Source: Heterobasidion occidentale
Lineage: Eukaryota; Basidiomycota; Agaricomycetes; Russulales; Bondarzewiaceae
Length of the DNA stretch: 64,000 bases
Assembly: GCA_039111635.1 (NCBI GenBank)
Contig: JBCAQO010000001.1
Coordinates: 1,426,001-1,490,000 of the forward strand
Direction: 5' to 3'
Shown: positions 23,789-35,237 of the stretch, piece by piece
Layout of the letters: every line of letters begins with the position of its first letter
Numbering within the stretch: the stretch's first letter is position 1
Notes under the pieces: generated by a model
Seen by the model: only the letters and a program-made list of their open reading frames with translations
The model's database searches: none
Told to the model about the DNA's origin: nothing
Made by a program: the position numbers and the translations under genes

Positions 23789-26700
23789 CTACAGCTTCTG
23801 CTTCCGATCCGAGCCCGCGATCAGACTGTCGAAGAGCCCACCCGCGCTCTTCTCGTTGCGCAGCTGGATCATGTACACGATCCCCGTGCGCGCGCCCTGG
23901 TCGCTGAGCTCGATCGCGACGCCCGTCTTCCCGACGCGCTCCACGCCGTCGGTCAGCACGATCGTCGAGATGATCACCGACGCGCGCTTGTCGTCCGCCT
24001 CGACCACGAGCTGCTTCACGTTCGTCGGCTCCTGGCGGTACAGCTTGAGCTTCGCCGACCCGAGCGACTTCCACTGCGCGTGCTGCTGCTTCAGGAACAC
24101 CTTGCACTTCATCTGCGCCGAGATCGTCGACGTCACGGGCCCGGAGGGCGGCCGCGTCTCTTCGATCGGCGAGCCCGGGGGACTCGGCTCGTCGAACGAG
24201 CCCACCATCGAGATCGAGCGCGACGAGAGCTGCGCGGACGGAAGCAGCGGCGGTTGTGGGGCCTGCATGGACGAGAACGAGTCGTTGCGAGGAAGATAGC
24301 CGGGCTGGGGCGGCATCGGCGGCGCGCTCAGCGCTGAGAACCGCCCGTCGTACTGGGAAGCGAGAGACCGAGACGACGGGCTCTTGCGAAGGCCGCCCTG
24401 GAACGATGGATCGGACGGCGCGCGCCCAGGAGAAGATACGTATGGCGGATTCGGTGGTCCCATACCGCCTGACGGACTCCTGCGGACGCCACCTTGGAAA
24501 GAGGGATCGGACGGTGCGCGCCCTGGGGAAGACGCGTACGGTGGATTCGGTGGACCCATACCACCCGACGGACTCCGACGAACGCCACCTTGGAAAGAGG
24601 GATCAGAGGGAGCTCGGCCGGGGATCGATGCGTAAGGAGGATTCGGAGCCTGCATGGGTCCACCTGGCAAGCCCTGCATATACGGTCGCTGACCGTTGAA
24701 CGGCGGTCCCTGGTTCGGAGGAGGCGAGCGACCCATCGGACCCGCGCTCGCACCTCGCGGGGGAGGTGCGCCATAGCCAGGCCCTGGCATACCCTGCCCG
24801 GGACCAAAGTACCCTGGTCCGGGCGGTCCCTGGCCAGGACCGTGCGTCGGACTCGTGAAGATCTCGCCCGGAGAGAACGACTGCTGCTGTTCGATGTGCA
24901 GCGGCGCCGGAGCGGCAAAGTGCTGGGCTTGCGACGAGGTGCGGATGGGGTGGCGGGGGCCAGGCAACGGGTCGTGAAGGGCAGGGACTCGCTGAGCGCC
25001 TTGCTGCATCTGCACCTCCGGGGATAGCACCAGCTTCGACATGCCCTCGGAAAGGGGTCCGCTGTTGGTGCTACTGCGCGAAAGCGTGTCTGAGCTCCGC
25101 TGTCCTCGCTCATTGAACGCGGTCACGAGCGGGCCTCCACTTGGCGATGAAGATCGTTTGGACGGCGGACTCCAGCTGCCGTTCACGGAGGGATTGTCCA
25201 GATCCGGCGCAGAGTGCGACGGAGGTGGACCGTTGCGATCCGAGGGGAGAGGTGCCGATGGCGACTTGGGTATGCCATTGAACGACGGCATTGGCGGAAC
25301 CGGATGCTTGGCGGACGACGCCACTGCCGAGAACAAGATGTATCAGCATTCACTCACAAGCCGGGGTACGCAATGTACTCACTGGCTGCCGCAAACTCGA
25401 TGCAATCCTTGAAATCCGTCATCGCTCGATTGCGCATAGAAACAGAGTCGAACTCTAATACGAGCTTCTCCTTTCGCATGATGTGCACCTGTAGCGCATT
25501 GTCTTGACCGCGCGCACAGTTCAGCAGCCCGCACCTCACCAGAAGCGCAAGCACTGACCTTGTCCGTCGACCTCCGCAACCCTCAGGAACTTGCCAGCCA
25601 GCGGTGGGTACAACAACCACATGTCAGCTTCCGGACTGGACGCTCGGTCCTCCGACGTCATCCGTTCAGCAATGAGGAAGAGGTCGGACAGCACGAAGAT
25701 CCTCCCTGCCGGATGCGTGACGTCCATGCCCGTCGACTTGGGCGTGAAGCGAATGAATACGTCCGCGGCGAGGCGCACGTCTCGCTTGAAGGACAGCGTC
25801 GGCGGGAGCATTTGTAGCCGCACTTGCTGTAACGAACAGTCAGCATTCAACGAACGCCGCAACGCCGTACCACCGTGAAAGACGCATGCATACCTTGGGA
25901 TTCATGCTGAAGATATCCAAGCATCTGTCGACCGAGAGTCGCCTTTCCAGGTCAGTGATAGGTATCGACAACGGCCCACGGTCGATGGAGGTCGACCCCG
26001 TGTCTCCCGAAAACCGTGCGCTACGACCTGATCAGTTTGCAACACCAGCGCCGAAACAACAGGTACTGTACCCGCTAGAAAGGCTCGAGCCGCGCGGAGA
26101 GCTGACTTGACTTTCCAGCGCGGAGCCTGCATCACGTATGGGCGTCGGCGGCAACGCGGAGCCCTCAATCTGACTTCGAAAGTCAACGACCACTTCGTCC
26201 TCGGTCTCTTCCACGGTAGCCGGTTGTCCCACGCGGACACTCGCCCGACTTTCGATCACGCTCATCAGTCTGTCGAGCTTCTCTGCAGCGCCGGCGAGCA
26301 GCTTGTAGTCTTTCCGGCCAGGCTGGGTGCCCTTGAGCAATCGCCCGTAGAGCTTCCTGTAGTACTTGATTCTGCCCTTGGGAAGGATGAAGAGGTCATC
26401 CAGTGTCCAGAGCGGGGGTTCTGCCGGATGTTGAGGCCCGTTCGAGGGTAGAGGGGGAGGATTGGTAGCGGAGAATGAGGCCAGCATCGTGGGAAGTCGT
26501 GAATTGGACTGCACAGGCTCCCAACTGTCAAAGCCCATGCAAAACTTTTCGCAGTAGTTGCTATAGGGCGTTTCGAGGTCTTCAATCTGTGGGAACATCA
26601 ACGAGTGATCGCGAGGTATGCATAGTCGATACGGACCCATTGCATGAGGAGATCGCCCAGAGCCTTGGGATTGGATGGGTTGGTGCCAATGTCTTTCAAG

Positions 26701-27358
26701 CGCTGTGACGAGGATGAGGGGATGAACAGGAGCGCAAGGAGGACGACCTACGGCGAGCAATGAGCGATTGGCCTTGTACACGCTCTCTAGGCTGCGAAAC
26801 ATGGTGTCGAGCTCTGGAGGGGGCAGGTTCGAACGGGACCATGCTGAGGCTACTTTCTGTCGTGCGGGGTGAGCGAGTGGACTTGGTGGGCCCAACGGAA
26901 GAGGAAAGGATGCGCACCCGGATGACACCAGTGAGCTGATCGACGTACGCTTTCTCTGTCTCTATGAGATCGATGAGGGGATTGGACTTCTTGACGCGCG
27001 CGTCTGCAGACGAGACGGAGCCTGCTGGGCTTGTGGGGGTGGGCGGAAGGGCGCTGTGGGGGCCTGAGAAAGAAGGCACGAAATGTCAAGAGAGATGGAT
27101 GCGGGTGCGGGGCCGGGCTGGTCGGACGGAAGCCTGGAGCGTACCTGGAGCAAGCGAGTTGACGGAAGCGGAGGTGTCGATGACGGCTGGACGGAGGCCG
27201 GCTGGGGCGCTGTGGTCGGTGTCGAAGCCCAATTTTGGAGGGGGCGGCGGGGGCGCGTAGTGGGAGAATTGGTCGTCGGGGGGCGGCGGGGGCAGCTTGT
27301 TCGCGCCGGGCGAGGGCAGGGCCTTGCCGTGCACGTCGTAAACGGAGCCTACGTTCAT
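23789..27358 (-). CDS. RhoGEF (DH domain) with PH-like region and Pro-rich repeat tail
   Basis: The start MNVGSVYDVHGKALPSPGAN is chosen because it opens the Pro-rich N-terminus just after an upstream stop-free but GC-rich stretch. The DH domain begins NPLIDLIETEKAYVDQLTGV, continues LETPYSNYCEKFCMGFDSWE, and runs to KGRIKYYRKLYGRLLKGT and GRKDYKLLAGAAEKLDRLM. A PH-like region follows: GRIFVLSDLFLIAERMTSED, LLYPPLAGKFLRVAEVDGQG and MRKEKLVLEFDSVSMRNRAM. The last large exon (from about 25327) is Pro/Gly/Ser-rich with three 32-residue repeats and ends in a folded-looking segment (MKCKVFLKQQHAQWKSLGSA) to RKQKL. DH domains catalyse GDP release from Rho-family GTPases; a Rac is encoded at 42.9 kb. 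The specific partner is unknown. Confidence 0.85.
24391..24645 (-). repeat. 96-bp in-frame tandem repeat (about 2.7 copies)
   Basis: Each unit encodes PPYASxPGRAPSDPSFQGGV plus RRSPSGGMGPPN. Anchor sequences recur exactly 96 bp apart (about 24395, 24491 and 24587). Units 1 and 2 are close to identical and the third has diverged. Confidence 0.85.
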
Positions 27359-27571
27359 GAGAAAACAGACGGGGACGGGGAGGTGGTGGTGGTGGTGGAG
27401 AGGGAGGAGGGAGAGAGGAGGACGCGACGCTTGGCGGCTGGCTGCAGCTTGCAACGACGGAGACAGGCGCCCAGGGCCAGGCTGCCTCTTCCGTGACGTA
27501 ACCCTGCGTGACTCCACGCACGCACGCACGTACTCACGGGTCGGCGTGTCACGGCGGCGTCAGCCACTGCC
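27359..27571. promoter_or_regulatory. divergent promoter, RhoGEF / conserved membrane protein
   Basis: 213 bp between divergent starts, containing a short GGT(N) repeat (ggtggtggtggtggtgga, 27383-27399). No specific regulatory site is recognised. Confidence 0.4.
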
Positions 27572-28535
27572 ATGTCGCGTCCGACGGTGAGCATGCTCGC
27601 CTGGCTCAACGACACATTTTCCTCTCGCGAGCGGACGGAGGACCTCCTCCGCCCAGACCTCGAGGACGGCACCATCACCCCGCGCGACTACCGTGCAGCC
27701 GCCGCCTTCTACCCCTCCAACACACGCTACCTCCCCGTCCGTCTTTCTCTCGCCCCCTCGTCCCCGCTCGCGCCCCGCTCACACCCCACAGTACGCCTTC
27801 AGCTCCCTCGGCGCGATCAGCGTATTCGTCTACGGCCGCTTCCTCAAGCGGCCCCCCATGTCCCTGGCCCGCATTAGCTCCCTCGGCGTCCTCTCCGGCA
27901 TCATAGGCCAGTTCTACGGCCAGTACCGCATCGTGAGCATGCACAAGGACTTCGTCCGCCACCTCGAAAACCGCCCCGGCTTCTACAGAGCCCTCGAGAA
28001 CGTCAACATCCGCACGGGCGGCCGCCAGCCCCTGGGCCTCCTCCGACCCCCGTCGCAGCAAGCCGGGGCCGCCGCGCCTCACAGCGAGCAGCGCGAACAG
28101 GACGCGGATCCCTGGAGCGATCCCCCTCCAGACGATGATCCAACGCGCCCCCAACCCGCCGCCCAGCCCCCCTCCGGTGTGTCCCTCTAGCGCGTCCTCA
28201 CCCGCTCCCCGCCTCACCGCGATCCGTCCCACGCAGCTCCCCGCGGTCCGCAACCACAGCCCGAGCCCTCACGCCAAGGCCGCTGGGGCGAGATCCGCGC
28301 CGCGAACACCCGCAACGCGGGGCCCCGCTCCGCCTGGGACGAGGTGCGTCAGAGTCACGAGCGCACGCGCATCGCGTCCGCCTCACAGGCTCCGAACGAT
28401 GAGCCGCCGCGCGACGCCCTCTCGTCGCCGGACAGAGACTCGGAGCAGGCGAAGTTTGACGCCATGCTCGAGGCCGAGCGTCGCAAGGCAGACGCGTCCA
28501 CCTCCGCCTCTTCCTCCGGCCCCTGGCGCGGTTGA
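27572..28535 (+). CDS. conserved fungal membrane protein (OCIA-like organisation)
   Basis: Three exons. The start is MSRPTVSMLAWLNDTFSSRE. The first intron follows TRYLP (27739-27791). Exon 2 has two probable hydrophobic segments (YAFSSLGAISVFVYGRFLKR and SLARISSLGVLSGIIGQFYG) and YRIVSMHKDFVRHLENRPG. A second intron (28173-28235) joins to GRWGEIRAANTRNAGPRSAW, which continues DEVRQSHERTRI. The end is AMLEAERRKADAST through GPWRG. The N-terminal helix pair and the downstream W-x-E-I-R / W-D-x-I/V-R motif look like OCIA-domain mitochondrial or endosomal proteins, but I am not certain of the family. No catalytic motif is seen. Confidence 0.7.
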
Positions 28536-28838
28536 ACACAGTCCATACCCCTTCTCTATTCACGTATTCCATCTGTATAACGTACAAATAGCAGCAGAAA
28601 AACATGGAGACGCAAACACTAGCTCGCGCAGAGGATATATACGGGAGCATCAGAAGAACGAACGAACGAAAAAAAAACTGTCCCGGTGCGATCGAATCTA
28701 CGAGGTACAATGGCTACAAGAACTTCTGGCGCGAATTTAGGTAACGAAAACAAGCATAGGTGTCGTACGCGTACATACGGAATGTTCCATTCATAACGAC
28801 CGAGAGAAAGAGAAAAGGAAGGAAAGGAAAAAAAGACT
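28536..28838. other. intergenic between convergent genes
   Basis: 3' flanks of two convergent genes with A-rich stretches (28665-28677, 28805-28835). No gene is seen. Confidence 0.4.
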
Positions 28839-31753
28839 TTACTGCGTATATGGTCGCTGAGGCACATCGTTCAGCACCCACGGGCTACCTTCGGAGGGCG
28901 AGACGATCATCGTCGGGGGTATAGGCGGCAGTGGGCCTTGAGACGCCGCCGGCGACAGCTCGTCGTCATACGACGGGCTCACAGGCAGCGGAGCGACGTG
29001 CGACTGCACGACCTCGTCGTCCCCGCCGCCCGCCGCCTTGTTGAACACGCCCGCGTGCGAGAAGGGGTACAGCGGGATCCCGACCTCGAGCGGCTGCTGC
29101 TGCGTCGTCATGCGCACGATTTCGGTCATCAGGCCCTGCAGGAGCTTTTCCTGGCGAGCTGGAGGCGCCGTCAGAAACAAAGGAAAAGACTACGCGAGGG
29201 GCGAGAGTGCCTTACTCCCTATGGGCGAACGCTTGCCGTATTCCGTCATGGCGAACCTGAGCGGACAGCCCCGTGAATCAGTCGCTGATGCCGGCCAATG
29301 AACGTGGGACCCACCTCAGCACATTGATCTCCCCCCAAACCGCGTACTCCCGATCCGTAGCGCCGATCTCGATGAAGTGTTTGCAAATCTGCACCTGCAC
29401 GACGGCAGCCAAGTACCAGCATATCTATATATATATAAGAGCGGGCTGGCGGTCAGCATCAAAGCGAACGCGAACGCGATGGAGGGGGCGCGCACCGTGG
29501 CGAACGGGTGCAGTCGCGTGATGTCAAACGACGTCGCGGTAAGCGCGTAGTGCTGTGTCAGGATCGCGCGCGCTGCGGATATGCAGCGCGCCGTCGACAC
29601 GCACTGCGAGTCCCCAAAGTCGATATATGGATTATGCAGCGTGATCGCAGCTCTAAGATCCGAGGAGTCAGCCTCTCGTTTGATCGGTGATTGAGAACAC
29701 CACTCACGCGTGAGGCACGAGGTGGACCATGTACAGGTCCGTGTCCAGGCCTCCTCCACCGTACAGCGTGTCCTGGTCGCCAAGACTATTCTTGTACCTC
29801 TGCGGGATGTGCGCCAAAAAGTCGGCGGAGGTCAGCCTATCCAGCTCCTCGAATCCAGGGAGGCGGAAAGGGTTCTGAGCCTTGGGGTGCAGCGCTGTTG
29901 CGCGCAGGTTCGCCCGCACGCCAAAGTCGGTGACTCGGCCGAACAGCATCATCGCCTTGATAAGCAGTATGAACGAGTCGGTGTATTGCGAGGGGTGCTC
30001 CGTAAACACATTCAGCGTCGTCAGATCCTGAGGGTTGTCAGGCATGATTTGCTGCGAGAAGCGAGGCAATAACCTTATGAGCACGTGATTTAGAATCGTT
30101 GGCCGTCAGAATAACTCACATTCGTTTCGAAGTCGATGCCGCGAAGGGGCAACTCAGTGCCGATATCGCGCTCGTCCACGCCATGGACCCACCCTCCGAC
30201 GGATACAATTCGATCGAACAGGATGGTCATCCACCACGTTCGGCGGCGCAATTCCAGATCTTGCTGGTCCTTCGGCGGAGGAAGATACGCCCCTGGTGAT
30301 CCACTAGTATGCGAGGCGTACGTATTGGGATAGTTGAGCCGAAGCGGCACGGCGACGCGCGTTTGGAAGCCTGCGAATATCCACACTTCGACCCACCGCC
30401 CCTCGGCGTAAAAATACCACGAAAGCAGGCCGCAAGCCTGCATGACGGAGAAAATGTCATCGCCACTTGCCATGGTGCGGTCGATGTACTGCCGCGTCTT
30501 GTTCGCGTGATATTCTGCAAACCGATCTCGCCGGGCACCGTCGGGCAAGGTCATGAAGTTTTGCGATGCCCATCGCGAGGCCGAGGCGCACTGGCGCAAA
30601 GATCAGAATGGTCATAGCATCGAAGAAGGGACGAGCCGCACTATAGCATGCAGAATGGCAGGGTGTGGGAAATCTGGGCTCGTAGGCGGAAGCCGGAGAG
30701 AGGCCATGAATGATGGACGGTGTAGTACGCGAGAGCCACAAGGGTCGCATCTGAAGAAAACCTCGACGCTGTGACAAAAGACGATGTGAAACAGCACCCC
30801 CTTAATTACCAACAAGAGACTCACCAGTGTTCAAGGACAGACGGATCTGGCAAGTCAGGGTTCCACCCTAGATAGAGAAGGCTGTGCATCTCCTCCGAAC
30901 GTCTGCCCGGAAAGACGGCATTAGCACGAAGCTCTGGGCTCTCACTGTGTGCTGTGCGCTTCGTGGACATTCCGCTCAGATCTAATGATGCCTGAGGCAA
31001 TGCGATACCCGCGGTCGTATTGGCCCCATTCGTATTACGATCGAAGTCCGGGGAGTAAGGACCAGGCGGTGAAAACTTCATAGGCGGTGAAGATGAAGTG
31101 GAGAACGTTCGTGGGTGATTCATTGGGGGGGAGAGGAGATTTGGGGAGGCGGAGCGCGAGGGCGAGGAGCTCCTTCTGCTTCCCTTCAATTTTTTGCGCA
31201 AGTGGGCTAGCGAGACATGAAGGCCATCTGTGTAAAACCCACTGAACGAGACTCACATATTTGTTCCTCCAAATCTCTTATCTTGTCCAGTGGGTCTACA
31301 TCTGGAGCGAGGGGCAAACCCTCGACGGGATCGTACGAGCATTGCGGCTCGGTGGGGTGCCTGTTCGCGGCCATATGAGAACCATGGAATCAGGATGCCC
31401 GTTGAATACTTGAAAAACATACGCATAACCAGGAGGAGGAGGGACGCTGACAACGGCCTGCCATTGCCTGCAGAGCGTTCAGAACGGGAAGGGTCCGTAC
31501 TGTAGGGAATATACGCACTTGACGCAGGTCCCACAGTGGGGGCGCGCTGCATCACATTTCTGAGCTCTGATCAGGACCGCCGGTGGAGCACGTAGTGGAT
31601 TCGCGAACTCACCAGCTTTCGTTTGCGGCAGGAGAGGCAGGCCTGAGCATGGCTGAATTAGGACAGCGTATGAGGCACTCGGGGTACAGAGAGCGTCACC
31701 TGGTTCCTGCGCAGTGATGGACGAGAGGAGGAGCTGGATGACGCTTTCGGCAT
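28839..31753 (-). CDS. Zn(II)2Cys6 transcription factor 2
   Basis: The ATG at 31753 gives MPKASSSSSSRPSLRRNQ. An intron then joins to the zinc cluster ACLSCRKRKL, and a further intron to KCDAARPHCGTCVK, so zinc ligands 1-5 are present. Downstream, VFFRCDPCGSRVLHRPSFMA, the fungal_trans region (RRTWWMTILFDRIVSVGGWV, ELPLRGIDFETN) and FEELDRLTSADFLAHIPQRY follow. The C-terminus is Pro/Ser-rich, ending DVPQRPYTQ at 28839. The short MPK-N-terminus, the intron after RNQ and the intron inside the cluster are shared with factor 3 at 39.2-42.2 kb, so the two are paralogs. Targets are unknown. Confidence 0.87.
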
Positions 31754-32586
31754 TATGGCCGAAGACGATGGAATAGTGCAGGGGGGGATGTTGGCAAATG
31801 GGGAGGGCGAGAGGTGTACAGCAACCGGGATGGCAGAAGACGGAAGCAAAGAGCACGACGGTCGCGTGGAATATAACTATCGGCGGGGTGGATGGGGAGT
31901 TGCTAGGCCCACAGAGAAGAAGAGAGAGACGCGACGAGACGAGCTGGAGGAGGACACCAACTAATCCCAATGGCGACTCGAGCAGTGCGCCTTGTCCAGT
32001 GCTGTGGCGTCCCCTCCGTGACCTCCTCCGAGGATCTCACGACCCCCTCCGCCATCATGCCGGTCCACCCGCTTGCCCTCGCTCCTCTACTCCGAGTCAT
32101 CTTCCCCTTTCGTCGAGCACACACTGCCTCGCTTCACTGGCTTCACAGTGCCCCTCTGCGCTCCCTTCGTGATCGATCCCCCCCCCCCCCTGATCACGCG
32201 CACGAGCAATGGAAAATGCCAGCCCAACGATCTCGAACAAGGGCGCTTAATCGGCACGGCGCACAAGTGGAGCTGCTATAGGCCCAGCCGATCACTTCAC
32301 CACCGTCAACCTGATACTCCATCGTTCTTTCCAACATCCCGGATGGTATATGGGGAAACTCATTGGTTGCCACTGTTTTCTGCTCCGATGTCAAGCTCCG
32401 ATGTCAAGCCAACACGAAGCCGGGGTAAGATGCTGCATCGGCGATAATTGTCCATGGGTCTTCATCGCACTGCTGGGAACGTCATCCCAAATGAATGGCA
32501 CGTAAAATGCTCAAACCCGCAAGGCAAGACTCTCGCGCACAGTGGTACATACATACACAGGACCCAGGGACCGTCCGACTCAGCTT
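31754..32586. other. intergenic, factor 2 promoter and YjbQ 3' side
   Basis: 833 bp. A plus-strand open stretch (32073-32447) has no recognisable protein features. A direct tandem repeat of 13 bp (gctccgatgtcaa twice) lies at about 32391-32416, and a run of twelve C at 32179-32190. Confidence 0.4.
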
Positions 32587-33513
32587 CTACCTTGGTCGCT
32601 CGATCGTCAGATCCGCTGCGAAGGAAAAGAAGAAAGTTTCGACGCACAGGACGGTAGCTACGATACGCCGCGAATGTGGGATATGCCTGAACTCAGTCAA
32701 GTAAATACCTGCACCAGGCGGCCAAACCGGATTTAGAGACCAGAGACCGGAGCTGCGTTGACGCGGAGGACTCAGTCACTTGCCTTGCCAGGTACCCAGA
32801 TTCAACCGCCCATTCGTAATAGGGATTGAAAGGGATGTCCCGATCAGAGATGTTTTGGTGTGGGAGACCCTGAGCGGAGAACGCGAACGAGTGCCATGGG
32901 AAAAAGACCATGAGTTCCCGTGTCGAGTCATGATCCAAGGAACGGCTCGTACGAATCGCTGACGAGAGATTCGGGAAGTTCAGCGACACGATGTTCGTGG
33001 AGGATCCAGCAGCTCACTTACTCTGGCCCCTCATCAGTGTGCTGCCAATTGAGGGACTCGGGGACCACGTTATCGAGGGCCATGTCCATGTCTAGCGTGC
33101 GCAGGTCTCAGTGGACGTTCCCACCAAAGACCATGAGTTGGAAAAGGGACCGCACCTCTTCGAACATCTGGACGCCGACGAGATCGACTAAATTTCACAG
33201 CTCAAAATGAAAATGACACACCTCTATCGAAATTCTCGTTAATCGTCAATGCTGCCGATGTGTGTTGTCTAGAACGATCTGTTACTACCGTTCAACAGGC
33301 ACGAGGATACGCATCTGCCCCACATGAACAAAAAGAGCATCCCAACCTGCACAGATCAACAAACGATCAGCGGCGCACATCATAGAGAGAATGAAAGTTA
33401 GAATCAACCTGGACATCACGAAGACCCGACTGGATGTGAGATAATACCTCCTCGGTTACCAAGTGGCAGCCTTTGCCTCGCTTGGCCAACGTGAACGTTT
33501 TCTGCCAGCCCAT
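32587..33513 (-). CDS. YjbQ/UPF0047 family protein
   Basis: Seven exons. The start [20 protein letters not shown] is followed by [55 protein letters not shown], then [33 protein letters not shown] and [20 protein letters not shown]. The conserved His/Asp-containing motifs ([22 protein letters not shown]) are all present. YjbQ proteins form trimers with weak thiamine-phosphate synthase activity in bacteria; the eukaryotic role is unknown. The exon at 32953-32958 is only 6 nt (CGATTC) and supplies the second Asp and part of the Ser of PDDS. The next intron but one has a GC donor (AG/gcaagt). The predicted C-terminus is about 19 residues longer than usual. Confidence 0.85.
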
Positions 33514-33752
33514 GCCCACAGATAATCGATGTCGAAATTACGGATATAGTTGAGATGTCGTGTGAGTCGGAGAAGGTAGCGGAAGATATGTTGTTTGTCC
33601 ATGATTGAATCTAATCTCATTCGCAAATGGGGCCGATCAAACGAATGACATCACACCGATTGAACCCATGGCATTGTGTTGCATGTATCCCTACCAACGT
33701 ACAGCAGACTACAAAATGAAAGCGACAAACACGATGATATACGAAAAGCAAT

Positions 33753-34849
33753 CAGGTCTCATCCATGTTGCCGAACCGCACCCTCTCGATACCGCCGCGA
33801 TTACCAGGAACGTTCCTATTCCTACAGTGGTTGGCGTAATGTCCCTTTTCACCACACTAGAGCGACAGCTAAGCACAGCATAATTAAATAGAAGCAGCAT
33901 CGGACCATACCTTGAAACATAGCACTTCGTCTAAGTTCCGCCGTGGTCCTGGTAGTCCAACACCAGCACCACCATGTGCCGGACCTGGCCCTCCCCCAAA
34001 CCCGCGGTCAAAGTCAGCATACCGTCCGTATCCAGGTGGAGGCGGACCGAGGTCTCTATGAGACGGAGGAGAAGGAGGATCGTATGACTTTGGAGGAGGC
34101 AGATCAGGTTTAGGGCTAGAAATGGTCTGCGGTGAGCACTCAAATCCGGAGAGGGAGAGGATCTGCACGCTTACTGGCCGCGTGAACAGTCGGGACCCAT
34201 AGGGCAAAACCCTGTCAAGTATAGTTGGCAAGCGACGCGTCGAACATGCTTTCGCGGGCAGCCTGGGCCTGCAGAACAGTTGATTAAACTACATGGCAAT
34301 GACAAATCACACGTACCAAGTTTGCAGAATCCCCGCTTGTAGTCAGGACACTCCACCTTCCGCTCTTTGGGGTGGGCATACAAACATTCATCACCGGCAG
34401 AGCAGTAGCCGTATTTGGCGTACCACCAACACTCGGGCATACGCCTCAGGTTGTACTCGTGGAGAAACTCACAAGCATCGCCTTTTTTACAGAGGCCCCT
34501 CAGCCAATGTTTGCACACCGTGGCCAGACGTTCTCGTTCTCGAGGATGTGTAGGCAATTGTTTGGGTGGCTGAAAGTTTTGCGCAGACGGAGTGGTGTGT
34601 CGCAAGGGACAGTGCAACGGGCCCAGTGGACAGCCAGCGGGAGTCAGATGAAGACGGCATATCTGGTCATCTGTTTGACGAGAGCCCTGCTTGTGAGTTC
34701 AGAATCGAGCCCGAGTAAAGAGATATACCTTTGTCGAGCTTGATTCCGAGCTCGGTCTTGATGAAGAGTTCTTCTGGAAAGTTGTTCTGATGAAACTGAG
34801 GATTCACGATGTCGCGCAGTGGGGATGGGCCGGCGAGTGGGTTGTCCAT
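33753..34849 (-). CDS. YTH1: CPSF30/Yth1 homolog, mRNA 3'-end processing zinc-finger protein
   Basis: The start MDNPLAGPSPLRDIVNPQFH is followed by five CCCH fingers. The visible ones include VCKHWLRGLCKKGDACEFLH, MPECWWYAKYGYCSAGDECL, CPDYKRGFCKLG-PGCPRKH and CQLYLTGFCPMGPDCSRGQ. A Pro/Gly-rich linker follows. The last intron (33857-33910) joins LDEVLCFK to CGEKGHYANHC, making a CCHC zinc knuckle just before the TGA at 33753. A reading that ignores this intron stops early at 33884 and loses the knuckle. CPSF30 binds the AAUAAA signal and U-rich RNA in the cleavage/polyadenylation factor. The C-terminal knuckle, present in animal CPSF30 but absent from budding yeast Yth1, is retained here. 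Confidence 0.92.
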
Positions 34850-34958
34850 GGCACGTTAGTCACACTGGAAGGGGTTCGGGTCGCCAGCCACGAGGAGGTG
34901 TTGAGTAAAGGACGCTGACATGCAACTGAAGACCGAAGACGATGTTTAGTCATTGAGT

Positions 34959-35237
34959 TCAATCGTGCCTTGCTTCCACTGCCAAAGTGTCCAGTTCTAA
35001 ACAACGAGCGTTCCAATATTGGAATATATTGCTCACTCTCTTCGTCGGCCTCAAGCCTGCTCCAGTTGTCCAACATGTGGTCCCATGCCCCTTTTCCGAT
35101 AATACCTCCACAACGAACGTCATCAGGTCGCATTGTCGCAAACAGGCTATTCTATCAACTACTTCGAACTCCCTCCACTCGCTGCGATACTGCCGCGATG
35201 CGGAAGAAGAGGTTAAATCGGGTGATTGTTCGTGCAA
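34959..35237 (-). CDS. small conserved hypothetical protein, frame-broken
   Basis: I do not recognise the family. Two adjacent segments in different frames both look like protein: SEWREFEVVDRIACLRQCDL continuing MTFVVEVLSEKG, and AWDHMLDNWSRLEADEESEQ continuing YIPILERSLF. They join if one base is added to the C-run (plus strand) at 35088-35091. The result would be an acidic helical protein of about 100 residues. The start is not resolved; an upstream exon is likely near 35260. It lies between YTH1 and the P450. Confidence 0.4.
   Translation of the reverse strand: MHEQSPDLTSSSASRQYRSEWREFEVVDRIACLRQCDLMTFVVEVLSEKGHGTTCWTTGAGLRPTKRVSNIFQYWNARCLELDTLAVEARHD

Noticed and set aside
32780..33210. 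Plus-strand open frames and an initial idea of a decayed P450 or oxidase fragment
   Set aside because: The minus strand resolves into a complete YjbQ/UPF0047 gene once the micro-exon and the GC-AG intron are recognised.
33884..34231. Yth1 ending at 33884 (…LCFKVWSDAASI)
   Set aside because: This requires reading through a canonical intron. Splicing it restores a complete CCHC zinc knuckle, which is the better model.
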